Below the pieces are notes generated by a model that saw nothing but the letters and a program-made list of their open reading frames with translations, did not search any database and was not told the origin of the DNA. A program made the position numbers and the translations under genes. A stretch of 10,652 bases of DNA from Coleofasciculus sp. S288 (lineage in GTDB: Bacteria > Cyanobacteriota > Cyanobacteriia > Cyanobacteriales > Coleofasciculaceae): assembly GCA_020216575.1 (NCBI GenBank), contig JAIUYC010000048.1, positions 1 through 10,652 on the forward strand, given 5' to 3'. This document shows positions 1 to 5,796 of this stretch, one piece after another (position 1 is the first letter of the stretch; the number at the start of each line of letters is the position of its first letter).

Positions 1-28
1 AAAACTTTACCAAAATATCAGGAATCTG

Positions 29-56
29 TTGCAAGAACTTTGTAGTATTATATAAT
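29..56 (+). promoter_or_regulatory. Sigma70-type promoter of kptA
   Basis: TTGCAA at 29-34 and a perfect TATAAT at 51-56 are separated by 16 bp. Transcription should start near 62-64. That is almost on the first possible ATG (64), so translation from 64 would be leaderless, while the ATG at 103 would have a leader of about 40 nt. Promoter assignment is from sequence match only. Confidence 0.6.
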
Positions 57-102
57 ACAAACAATGGAACGGACTCATCCACCAGAGCCTAATCTCGTTT
101 TA

Positions 103-663
103 ATGAATAATTCTCGCCTGGTTAAAATCAGCAGATACCTCAGCAAACATCTTCGACATCAACCCGAACGAATTGGTATCAAACTTGCTCCTGGCGGTTG
201 GGTTGGAGTGGATGAACTCTTAGCTGCCTGTCAAAGGCACTCCTTTCCTATCAGTCGTGACGAACTCCATGAAGTCGTTGCCAACAACGATAAAAAACGT
301 TTTTCATTCGATTCCACAGGCGCTCTCATTCGTGCAAATCAAGGTCATAGTATAGAGATTGATTTACAACTGGAACCGATGATTCCTCCCGATGTGCTAT
401 ACCACGGGACAGGACACGGTGCAGTTAAGGCAATTCTGAGCGAAGGTCTTTGCAAAATGTCACGGCATCACGTCCATCTCTCCACTGATGTTGCAACAGC
501 TCAAAAGGTAGGGGCAAGACATGGTCGCCCAGTGGTCTTTGCGATAGATGCTCTAGCAATGCACGAAGCGGGTTACACCTTCTATTGTTCTGAAAACGGA
601 GTTTGGCTGGTAGAGCAGGTACCGCCTGAATATCTAGACTCAGACCTTACATCACCTCCCTAA
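103..663 (+). CDS. kptA: RNA 2'-phosphotransferase (Tpt1/KptA family)
   Basis: The enzyme transfers an internal RNA 2'-phosphate to NAD+, giving 2'-OH RNA, ADP-ribose 1'',2''-cyclic phosphate and nicotinamide, in the cytoplasm. The family is diagnosed by SKHLRHQPE at the N terminus, GGWVGVDELL, NDKKRFSF, LYHGT and RHHVHLS. In the 186-aa form used here the four catalytic-type residues are R18-H19, R66 and R121, spaced as in bacterial Tpt1 enzymes. Residues 1 to about 90 form the RNA-binding winged-helix lobe; the ADP-ribosyltransferase-like NAD lobe follows from about YHGT. I chose the ATG at 103 because the family normally begins a few residues before RLVKIS(K/R)YLSKHLRH; an in-frame ATG at 64 would add 13 poorly conserved residues (199 aa) and lies at the predicted transcription start. 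Neither start has a clear ribosome binding site. The gene stands alone, 564 bp before the next strong gene. In bacteria the physiological substrate is usually unknown. Confidence 0.93.
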   Translation: MNNSRLVKISRYLSKHLRHQPERIGIKLAPGGWVGVDELLAACQRHSFPISRDELHEVVANNDKKRFSFDSTGALIRANQGHSIEIDLQLEPMIPPDVLYHGTGHGAVKAILSEGLCKMSRHHVHLSTDVATAQKVGARHGRPVVFAIDALAMHEAGYTFYCSENGVWLVEQVPPEYLDSDLTSPP

Positions 664-916
664 CCCAGATTTCTCACCCCACGGGCATGGACGATAAGGG
701 AGATGGGGGAGATGAGGTTTACTGAAAATACTCCCTTACCTTTTTGATTGTTTTTCATCGTCCTTAGTAAAGCGTATTCCAGGAATAGTGCATGAAACTT
801 CGTCTGTTTATCTTAATATATATTTTTTTTGACACTAGATGCATGAATAGGTTAAACTTGCGGCACTTTTACAAATCAGGTTTAAAACTGTAAAGCTCTA
901 TTATGACGAATTTAAA

Positions 917-1081
917 ATGAATGGAATAGACTTTTATTCTGCACCATATCTTTTTAAGAGTAACCCCTTTGTCTCTCATCCAAGTAAGAACCGCTATAAA
1001 CTAGGCCAAGGTCTGGATTTAAACTTAAAAAGACAACCTATTATTGGTGTAATCTCACTCCTAGAGGAATACAGTATATAG
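917..1081 (+). CDS. Possible small ORF, 54 aa, unrecognised
   Basis: An ATG at 917 opens 54 codons ending at TAG 1079-1081. The product begins MNGIDFYSAPYLFKSNPF and ends LLEEYSI; I recognise no domain, signal peptide or membrane segment. The frame stays open upstream to a TAG at 848-850 but without an ATG, GTG or TTG. No ribosome binding site precedes 917. The right part (971-1081) overlaps the inverted arms of a palindromic repeat, and the stop codon lies in the repeat arm TATAGCGG. It may be a real small gene, a remnant of a longer gene, or chance. Confidence 0.2.
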   Translation: MNGIDFYSAPYLFKSNPFVSHPSKNRYKLGQGLDLNLKRQPIIGVISLLEEYSI

Positions 1082-1102
1082 CGGTTCTCAATCTAGTGAG
1101 AC
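971..1102. repeat. Inverted pair of palindromic repeat arms (TATAGCGGTTCT family)
   Basis: AGAACCGCTATA at 987-998 is the perfect reverse complement of TATAGCGGTTCT at 1077-1088. The similarity extends outward less perfectly to GTCTC at 971-975 and GAGAC at 1098-1102, making imperfect arms of 26-28 bp. The same terminal sequence recurs at 1151-1180 and in the element at 5477-5583, so this is a dispersed family and not a local hairpin. Confidence 0.7.
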
Positions 1103-1180
1103 ACAGAGTTGCTAGTTTTAGGGCATAGGGCATAGTAAATGCAATTAGGGTGTACCTCACGCCTCCCTTGAAACGCTATA
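1077..1180. repeat. MITE-like palindromic repeat, copy 1
   Basis: About 104 bp bounded by TATAGCGGTTCTC (1077) and GAAACGCTATA (ending at 1180), with the inner arm TGTACCTCAC at 1151-1160. The right arm matches the reverse complement of the left arm of the 5477-5583 copy closely. The interior holds the 'ttagggcatagggcat' run common in cyanobacterial spacers. It encodes nothing. The left arm is shared with the inverted pair at 971-1102, so this may be two overlapping or nested insertions. Confidence 0.65.
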
Positions 1181-1227
1181 AATTGCTTGACTCACTCATT
1201 TCAGCTATTAACGATTTATAAAAAATA

Positions 1228-1674
1228 ATGACTATAAATCTCATAACTAGGCGAAAAGTCAAGTCCTGCGGAGTTATTGTAATGCGAACCCAACCGCAGT
1301 TGAGTTTCCTGATAATGCAGAAGCCAACAGGCTACGATTTGCCAAAAGGTCACATCGAACTGGGCGAAACTGAGTTAGATTGTGCTATTCGAGAACTTTA
1401 TGAGGAAACTGGAATTGAAGCCGCACAGTTACATCTGGATAAAAATTTTCGCTTCACCATTACCTATCAAAAATACTTTGATAACGAAGTAATCGACAAG
1501 ACGCTGGTGATTTTTCTGGGATGGTTGAAGCAGGATGTGAATATAATACTCAGCGAGCATGATAGCTATACTTGGGTGGAATGGAATCCACCTCATACCA
1601 TTCAGCAAAAGGCGATTGATCCTTTACTTCAACAGTTGGAGCAGTATCTGGATGAAAATGGGTTGGAACGTTAA
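1228..1674 (+). CDS. Nudix hydrolase, Ap4A hydrolase (NUDT2) type
   Basis: A 148-aa single Nudix domain with a complete Nudix box at residues 41-63: G41-x5-E47-x7-R55-E56-L57-x-E59-E60-x-G62-I63. The glutamates bind the divalent metal for attack on a nucleoside diphosphate linked to another group. The opening strand KSCGVIVMR, the DLPKGHIELGE segment, and the later region with LSEHDSYTWVEW resemble the asymmetrical diadenosine-tetraphosphate hydrolases of the NUDT2 type more than ADP-ribose pyrophosphatases or MutT; substrate choice is therefore inference. The ATG at 1228 sits shortly before the first strand, and the next methionine (M19) would remove that strand, so the start is secure although there is no clear RBS. 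The gene follows a MITE-like repeat by 47 bp and precedes the first AAA+ gene by 80 bp in the same direction with no terminator visible, so co-transcription is possible. Confidence 0.85.
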   Translation: MTINLITRRKVKSCGVIVMRTQPQLSFLIMQKPTGYDLPKGHIELGETELDCAIRELYEETGIEAAQLHLDKNFRFTITYQKYFDNEVIDKTLVIFLGWLKQDVNIILSEHDSYTWVEWNPPHTIQQKAIDPLLQQLEQYLDENGLER

Positions 1675-1754
1675 AGGGTGAGCAGGAGAAGGATTCTTCG
1701 TTTTAATAGTTTGAATTCCTTAAGAGTCCACCACAGCACTGAGGCACTGAAATT

Positions 1755-2960
1755 ATGAATTCAGGATACTTTGGCAGCGATGATACTTCTCCACGCAGCA
1801 ACTCCCAAGGTCGAGGCTTGTTGGGAGCGGGATGGCGACCTTTGTCCCGACAGTTTGACTTGGACTTTCTTTTGCATCTAGTTTCTCATGACCCGTGGGA
1901 ATTAACCCAGAAAACACTCGATTTTGCCAGCGATATTGCTGATGCTCTCGGTCGCAATCATTATACGTGGTGGGCAAATTTTTTGAATGTTTTCTCTGAG
2001 AATACACGATACGAACTCGATGAGTTTTGGAATTATATTACCCCCGATCCTCTATACCCCGACCATCGTTACGGAGAGGTTTTGAGTGTTGAGGTACCCG
2101 TTACTCAAATGGTAAGCCGTGAGAGTATTCCTATTGATTATGTTCTCAACCGCTTGCAAGAGATTACTGTGTTTAAACTCCTGGATATACTGGGGAAGCC
2201 GGAGCTGATTACCCAGTACTATATGGATCGGCATTTTTATTTTCCTGTCAACCGATTTATTAGTTGGGAGCGCCTTGAAATCATCGGTACGGTTTTTGCT
2301 TATTGGTCAGAGCATCAAGTTTGGCTACAAATTGATAATCTTCACAGAGGACGGCGTTTATACACGGTTATTGCCAAGGATATTACGCCCCTAATCAACA
2401 AAGCGACTTACAATCTAGCCGTGATGCTGAGTGGGTATCAAAGCCGTGTTGGGCAAGTTCAAAGTCAGTATCAGATTCGCTCGTTTCCGGCGGACATTCA
2501 ATGCTTTACGGATAAAGTTCAGCAAGCAATCCTCGACCAAAATCAGTTGGCTGTACTAGTTCACGGCGATCCGGGGACGGGTAAAACAGCTTGGACGCAA
2601 GCGGTGGCAAAGGAAATTTTGATGCCTCTAGGGTTTGTAATTTTTATCCTAGACCACGATGCGGTTGAACACTTTGTACCGCCAAGTTATTTGGAACGGA
2701 TTTGTATCATTATCAATGAAGCGGATAACTTGGCTCAGAATCGAGCGAGTGCGATCGCACAACACAGCAACAAAACCGAACACATTCTGAGTTTACTGGA
2801 TGGAACGCTGTATCAGAGCGTGATGGATGAAACGGGTATCCAGAATCAGCAGAAGCTTGTCGTGTTGATGACTTGCAATACGACTGAACGGTTAGATCCT
2901 GCCGTTTTACGCAAGGGGCGGATTGGTTTGATTTGTGAATTTACTCACCAATTTGTCTAA
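1755..2960 (+). CDS. AAA+ ATPase with degenerate Walker B and short C terminus
   Basis: The 401-aa protein has an N-terminal region of about 245 residues that I do not recognise, rich in aromatic residues and without a clear membrane segment, then an AAA+ core. Walker A is GDPGTGKT at 271-278 (K277). The Walker B strand reads ICIIINEAD (316-324), so the usual metal-binding Asp is Asn (N321) while the catalytic-type Glu (E322) remains. Sensor 1 is in MTCNTTERLDPAVL (N375), followed by RKGRIG with arginine-finger-like R386/R389. The chain ends about 12 residues after this box, so the alpha-helical lid with sensor 2 found in most AAA+ proteins is absent. The three forward frames after the stop show no lid, and a MITE-like element begins 60 bp later. 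The core resembles BCS1/Cdc48-class ATPases. A weak GAGG at 1741-1744 may be the RBS. The neighbour downstream is a second, complete AAA+ protein, which suggests a paired machine; the function is unknown. Confidence 0.85.
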   Translation: MNSGYFGSDDTSPRSNSQGRGLLGAGWRPLSRQFDLDFLLHLVSHDPWELTQKTLDFASDIADALGRNHYTWWANFLNVFSENTRYELDEFWNYITPDPLYPDHRYGEVLSVEVPVTQMVSRESIPIDYVLNRLQEITVFKLLDILGKPELITQYYMDRHFYFPVNRFISWERLEIIGTVFAYWSEHQVWLQIDNLHRGRRLYTVIAKDITPLINKATYNLAVMLSGYQSRVGQVQSQYQIRSFPADIQCFTDKVQQAILDQNQLAVLVHGDPGTGKTAWTQAVAKEILMPLGFVIFILDHDAVEHFVPPSYLERICIIINEADNLAQNRASAIAQHSNKTEHILSLLDGTLYQSVMDETGIQNQQKLVVLMTCNTTERLDPAVLRKGRIGLICEFTHQFV

Positions 2961-3019
2961 TTGCACATATTCGCCACCGAAGAAAAATCCGAAATCTGTT
3001 TTAGTCATTGTGTAGAGAC

Positions 3020-3214
3020 TGAGAAGATGTCTGAAAAGTTATTGTTGACACGCTTACTACTGGCGATCCCCCCTCCGCCCCCCTTTTTAAGGGGGGAACC
3101 TCCAGGAAGCTTCGCTATTAATATCACGGGGGGAACCGAACTACTGAAAGTCCCCCTTAAAAAGGGGGATTTAGGGGGATCGGACATTTTCGGATACTTC
3201 TCAGACATCCTCTG
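3020..3214. repeat. MITE-like palindromic element between the two AAA+ genes
   Basis: A left arm starting GAGAAGATGTCTGAAAAG (3021-3038) pairs with a right arm CTTCTCAGACATCCTCTG (3197-3214), about 15 of 18 positions complementary. Further in, GGCGATCCCCCC with CCCCCCTTTTTAAGGGGGG (left) mirrors AGTCCCCCTTAAAAAGGGGG plus ATTTAGGGGGATCGG (right). The ~195-bp unit is thus a large imperfect palindrome with no coding capacity, like a non-autonomous transposable or REP-type element. Reading frames across it are artefacts. Its position splits the ATPase pair, whose stop-to-start distance would otherwise be about 125 bp. Confidence 0.75.
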
Positions 3215-3264
3215 AAAAGCGATCGCAAAATCGCACCATTGGCTAATCCCTACAACTAACAACC

Positions 3265-3270
3265 AGGAGA
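3265..3270 (+). promoter_or_regulatory. Ribosome binding site fixing the GTG start of the second AAA+ gene
   Basis: AGGAGA lies 10 nt before GTG 3281 and 31 nt before the alternative in-frame ATG at 3302. This favours the GTG start. Confidence 0.55.
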
Positions 3271-3280
3271 CTGAACGAGC

Positions 3281-4525
3281 GTGAAAATCAAAAAGCTCAT
3301 TATGGAAGCACTCAGCCTTCCCACCACTGCCATTGCCTATCACGTCAGCCGAGAATTAGCCGCACTTTATCCCAATAAAGCCCTTGTTGAAGGTAGCGAG
3401 TGTTCTTTTAATGTGGAAACCTACGCCTACGCCGGAAAATGCACCATTGAACAGCAAGTTTCAATCCACAACCAAATTGCAACAAGCTGGGATGGAACGC
3501 ATCACCATATCCACAAAGGGGCTGCAAATGCCTGTTTTGAAGTGGCATGGCAGGGACACTCGCTCGACGTACTCTTAATGAATTGGCGAGAAGGATGGCG
3601 TGATATTGAATGTTACTGGATTTTAGCTGATACCCAAGAGATTGCAGAATCCTTCTTTGCCGCTGTTTGTGAGTGGAACGCCGAAATTCGTGATGAAGTT
3701 TTAGTCTTTGAAGAAGGTCATTGGAGCAAAAGCCCCGATTTGTTCCGAGCCATTAAAAGTGCAACCTTTGAGAATCTCATTTTGCGCGGGACTCTCAAAC
3801 AAGACATTCAAGACGACTTAGAAAACTTCTTTACATCGCGCCCTGCTTACGAAGCCTACGGCGTTCCCTGGAAGCGGGGCATTTTGTTCATTGGTTCTCC
3901 TGGTAATGGCAAGACGCACGCGCTGAAGGCACTGATCAATAAATTGCAGAAGCCGTGCCTGTACGTCAAAAGCTTTAAGTCTCGGTATGAAACGGATAAT
4001 GACAATATCCGCAAAGCCTTCAAGCGAGCACGGCAGTCTGCGCCCTGTGTTCTAGTGCTAGAGGATTTGGATTCCCTCGTCAATGCGGAGAACCGCTCCT
4101 TCTTCTTAAATGAGCTTGACGGCTTTGCTGCCAATGTGGGAGTTGTGACCGTAGCTACAACCAATCACCCCGATCGCCTCGACCCAGCAATTCTTAATCG
4201 TCCTAGCCGTTTTGATCGCAAGTATCACTTCGAGCTGCCCGATATGATAGAGCGAGTTGCCTACATCAAAATGTGGAACGAGACGCTCAAAGATGGCATG
4301 CGACTCTCTGATTCTGCGATCGCTCACATTGCTGAACTGACAGACGGCTTCTCCTTTGCTTACCTGAAAGAACTGTTCCTCTCATCTATGGTTCGTTGGA
4401 TGGGAGAAATGGAACCAGGAGCGCTGGAGAAAATGATGGCCGAACAAATTGCTGGATTGCGAGAGCAAATGGTTAGCGACCTCACAGATTCAGCAAAACC
4501 TGATTCTGAGGAATCAACCAAGTAA
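3281..4525 (+). CDS. AAA+ ATPase, BCS1/Cdc48-like
   Basis: The 414-aa cytoplasmic-looking protein (no membrane segment) has an N-terminal domain of about 150 residues that I do not recognise, a linker with SPDLFRAIKSATFENLIL, and a full AAA+ module. Walker A is GSPGNGKT at 205-212 (K211). Walker B is CVLVLEDLDSL (256 on), with the order Glu-Asp (E261-D262) instead of Asp-Glu. Sensor 1 N295 lies in ATTNHPDRLDPAIL, followed by NRPSRFDRKYHF (R307 and R310 arginine-finger positions). A helical lid follows from about residue 320 (LPDMIERVAYIKMW... to FSFAYLKELF), and the tail is acidic. The family is expected to form ATP-driven hexamers that remodel or unfold partner proteins; the partner is unknown. 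The start is GTG, supported by AGGAGA upstream. The incomplete AAA+ protein encoded just upstream on the same strand is the obvious candidate partner, and the MITE-like element between them looks like a later insertion. Confidence 0.9.
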   Translation: MKIKKLIMEALSLPTTAIAYHVSRELAALYPNKALVEGSECSFNVETYAYAGKCTIEQQVSIHNQIATSWDGTHHHIHKGAANACFEVAWQGHSLDVLLMNWREGWRDIECYWILADTQEIAESFFAAVCEWNAEIRDEVLVFEEGHWSKSPDLFRAIKSATFENLILRGTLKQDIQDDLENFFTSRPAYEAYGVPWKRGILFIGSPGNGKTHALKALINKLQKPCLYVKSFKSRYETDNDNIRKAFKRARQSAPCVLVLEDLDSLVNAENRSFFLNELDGFAANVGVVTVATTNHPDRLDPAILNRPSRFDRKYHFELPDMIERVAYIKMWNETLKDGMRLSDSAIAHIAELTDGFSFAYLKELFLSSMVRWMGEMEPGALEKMMAEQIAGLREQMVSDLTDSAKPDSEESTK

Positions 4526-4563
4526 GACCCTATTTTCTGCCCTGTAGTGAGTGAAAAAAACTG

Positions 4564-4585
4564 CTCAAACTCAGGGCTATTTCAT
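4564..4585 (+). repeat. 22-bp direct repeat, left copy
   Basis: The 22 bp starting CTCAAACTCAGGGC and ending TATTTCAT are repeated without mismatch at 5643-5664. The two copies bracket the membrane-protein gene at 4804-5463. The inner CAGGGCTATTTCAT resembles the CAGGG-type termini of ISAs1-family elements as I remember them; no transposase remains, so that is a guess. Confidence 0.7.
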
Positions 4586-4619
4586 TCTGGCGTTAAGGCG
4601 GGTTTTGTATTGGGCTAAA

Positions 4620-4712
4620 GCGCATTTAACTTGCATATTCTACACACAGGATAAAAGCGCTCAAATCCTCTCCCCTGCTCCCCCGCCGCCTCAACAAGCA
4701 AATTAAATGCGT
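4620..4712. repeat. Imperfect inverted repeat in the spacer after the AAA+ pair
   Basis: GCGCATTTAACTTGC (4620-4634) and GCAAATTAAATGCGT (4698-4712) are complementary at 13 of 15 positions, around a pyrimidine-rich centre (cctctcccctgctcccccgcc). It looks like another small palindromic repeat element of the kind common in filamentous cyanobacteria; it is too far apart and lacks a T-run to be a simple terminator. Confidence 0.45.
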
Positions 4713-4803
4713 AACAGCTTAGGCATACTGATCTAAAAACTTAGATTGTCCCTAAACCTACCCGTACAAAAATAGCTATTTCAAAGCATTAGTATAAGCA
4801 CAG

Positions 4804-5463
4804 ATGAGCAAGTCTGCTAAAAAACAAACCAATATCATTTCCGAAGATTTAATTGGCAGGAAAGCCTATGAACTTTGGTTAGCTCGACAAGATGATGCTG
4901 AGGGGGATTGGAACAAAGCCAGAGAAATTCTTGAGAAAGAACTTGCTGCGTCTAAACACCCATTCAACCGCTTAACCAAATTTTTCTCCAAAGACCGCTT
5001 AGAAAGAAGCTCTCACGGTGCAACGATTGTTGCTTCATTTGTTGCTATTGTTTCGTTGATTTTTGGGGCAAACCAGTTTTCGCAAACGCAAGTGATGCAG
5101 CGTGAAGCACTGGAGCTAGAGCGTCAGTTTAAACTAGTAGAATTGAATAATGAATATAACAAGCTTCAACAAGAATCGGCTGAGGATACCCCAGCAAGCC
5201 TTCAAAAGATAAGTTCTGTAACAGCGAATTATAATGAGCAGTTTTGGAGGGATAACCTTTCTATCTCGATTGCCGAGTCAATCTACAATCTATCCGATGA
5301 TGCAGAAGGAGAAGGTTGGCATACGACGGTGAGGTCTATGATCTTAGATCATCAAGATTTCATTATGAAAAATCCTCTTGAGTGTGAGACTTACACAGAA
5401 AAATTTATTGGATTCGTTAAAAAGGTTCTTCCTCAAGGTTCACCAGTTTGCAAAAATGAGTAG
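4804..5463 (+). CDS. Single-pass membrane protein with DUF2934-like N terminus
   Basis: A 219-aa protein that I cannot name. Residues 17-47 (IGRKAYELWLARQDDAEGDW to KEL) resemble the DUF2934 pattern 'I..RAYELW...G...DW..A...L'. A basic stretch (about 56-68) precedes one hydrophobic segment at 73-90, so by the positive-inside rule the N terminus is probably cytoplasmic. Residues 93-125 are charged and heptad-like (MQREALELERQFKLVELNN), a likely coiled coil. The C-terminal part (about 140-219) is a soluble, probably helical region ending with C194 and C216. There is no signal peptide. The ATG lies at the gene's left edge with no SD; a TATAAG at 4793-4798 would give an almost leaderless mRNA if it is a -10. 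The gene stands alone, flanked by an exact 22-bp direct repeat on both sides, with a MITE-like element 14 bp after its stop, so it may be an accessory or horizontally acquired gene. Confidence 0.75.
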   Translation: MSKSAKKQTNIISEDLIGRKAYELWLARQDDAEGDWNKAREILEKELAASKHPFNRLTKFFSKDRLERSSHGATIVASFVAIVSLIFGANQFSQTQVMQREALELERQFKLVELNNEYNKLQQESAEDTPASLQKISSVTANYNEQFWRDNLSISIAESIYNLSDDAEGEGWHTTVRSMILDHQDFIMKNPLECETYTEKFIGFVKKVLPQGSPVCKNE

Positions 5464-5476
5464 TAACTGGGTGATA

Positions 5477-5583
5477 TATAGCGTTTCCTCGTCTCGTGAG
5501 GTACATCCTTGAGCTTTAAGTCCCCTTTTTTAAGCGGGATTTAGGGGGATCGTGTTGTACCTCACATTAGAGGGAACCGCTAA
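5477..5583. repeat. MITE-like palindromic repeat, copy 2
   Basis: A ~107-bp element bounded by TATAGCGTTTCCTC (5477) and GAGGGAACCGCTA (ending 5583), with inner arms GTGAGGTACA (5496-5505) and TGTACCTCAC (5555-5564). It is the same family as the arms at 971-1180. Its centre (5519-5552) contains AGTCCCC...GGATTTAGGGGGATCG, which is nearly identical to 3149-3182 in the other MITE-like element. The element begins 14 bp after a stop codon and carries no coding sequence. Confidence 0.75.
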
Positions 5584-5585
5584 CG

Positions 5586-5611
5586 CCCCTACAGAATTTC
5601 TGAATGAGGGG
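5586..5611 (+). terminator. Hairpin after the membrane-protein gene, possible terminator
   Basis: CCCCT (5586-5590) pairs with AGGGG (5607-5611), and inside it CAGAA-t-TTCTG (5592-5602) forms a second stem. There is no T-run after it, so factor-independent termination is doubtful; it may simply be an RNA hairpin. Confidence 0.25.
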
Positions 5612-5642
5612 TAACACCCACGACGAATTCGCCAACAACATC

Positions 5643-5664
5643 CTCAAACTCAGGGCTATTTCAT
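5643..5664 (+). repeat. 22-bp direct repeat, right copy
   Basis: Identical to 4564-4585 at all 22 positions, in the same orientation and 1,079 bp away. The flanks diverge at once on both sides, so the shared unit is short. Confidence 0.7.
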
Positions 5665-5796
5665 CAAGTTGCTGTAAGGTTATCGTTGCGACAATCCTTT
5701 AAGGCGATCAGTGAAACAATCGTATCTCGGAGAATTCTCATAGGCGGCACTGTTGTTGCTGGTGCAGTCTATTTCCAATAGCGATAGAGAACAAAG

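Larger units (their letters stand above)
664..1227. other. Repeat-rich gap between kptA and the Nudix gene
   Basis: The gap holds no convincing known gene. It contains a purine-rich 'gggagatgggggagatgagg' stretch (698-717), a TATTCC-A-GGAATA dyad (775-787), a perfect TTGACA (829-834) with only a weak -10 (TTAAAC, 852-857), a possible 54-codon ORF (917-1081), and from 971 to 1180 three arms of a palindromic repeat family. No factor-independent terminator for kptA is evident. Confidence 0.6.
5464..5796. other. Repeat-filled gap before the cupin gene
   Basis: It contains the MITE-like element 5477-5583, a hairpin (5586-5611) and the right copy of the 22-bp repeat (5643-5664). From about 5665 to 5780 one forward frame without a start reads through ISETIVSRRILIGG and a short hydrophobic end to TAG; it could be the tail of a decayed gene but is too short to assign. 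No clear promoter for the cupin gene was found. Confidence 0.5.

Noticed and set aside
3064..3180. Runs of C and G considered as a CRISPR-like or tandem repeat array
   Set aside because: There are no regularly spaced direct repeats with unique spacers; the pattern is two mirrored halves of one palindrome.
2961..3343. Overlapping ORFs on both strands between the AAA+ genes (84 and 112 codons)
   Set aside because: They run through the palindromic MITE-like element; the proline/glycine-rich products (PPPPPFLRG, KKGGGGG) are translations of the C/G runs and resemble no protein.
3856..4327. Reverse-strand ORFs (102 and 73 codons) opposite the second AAA+ gene
   Set aside because: They lie fully antisense to the Walker A to arginine-finger region, whose + strand coding is certain.
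5665..5780. Start-less open frame ending in a hydrophobic tail, considered as a pseudogene
   Set aside because: Only about 38 codons, no similarity I recognise and no start; mentioned only under the intergenic entry.
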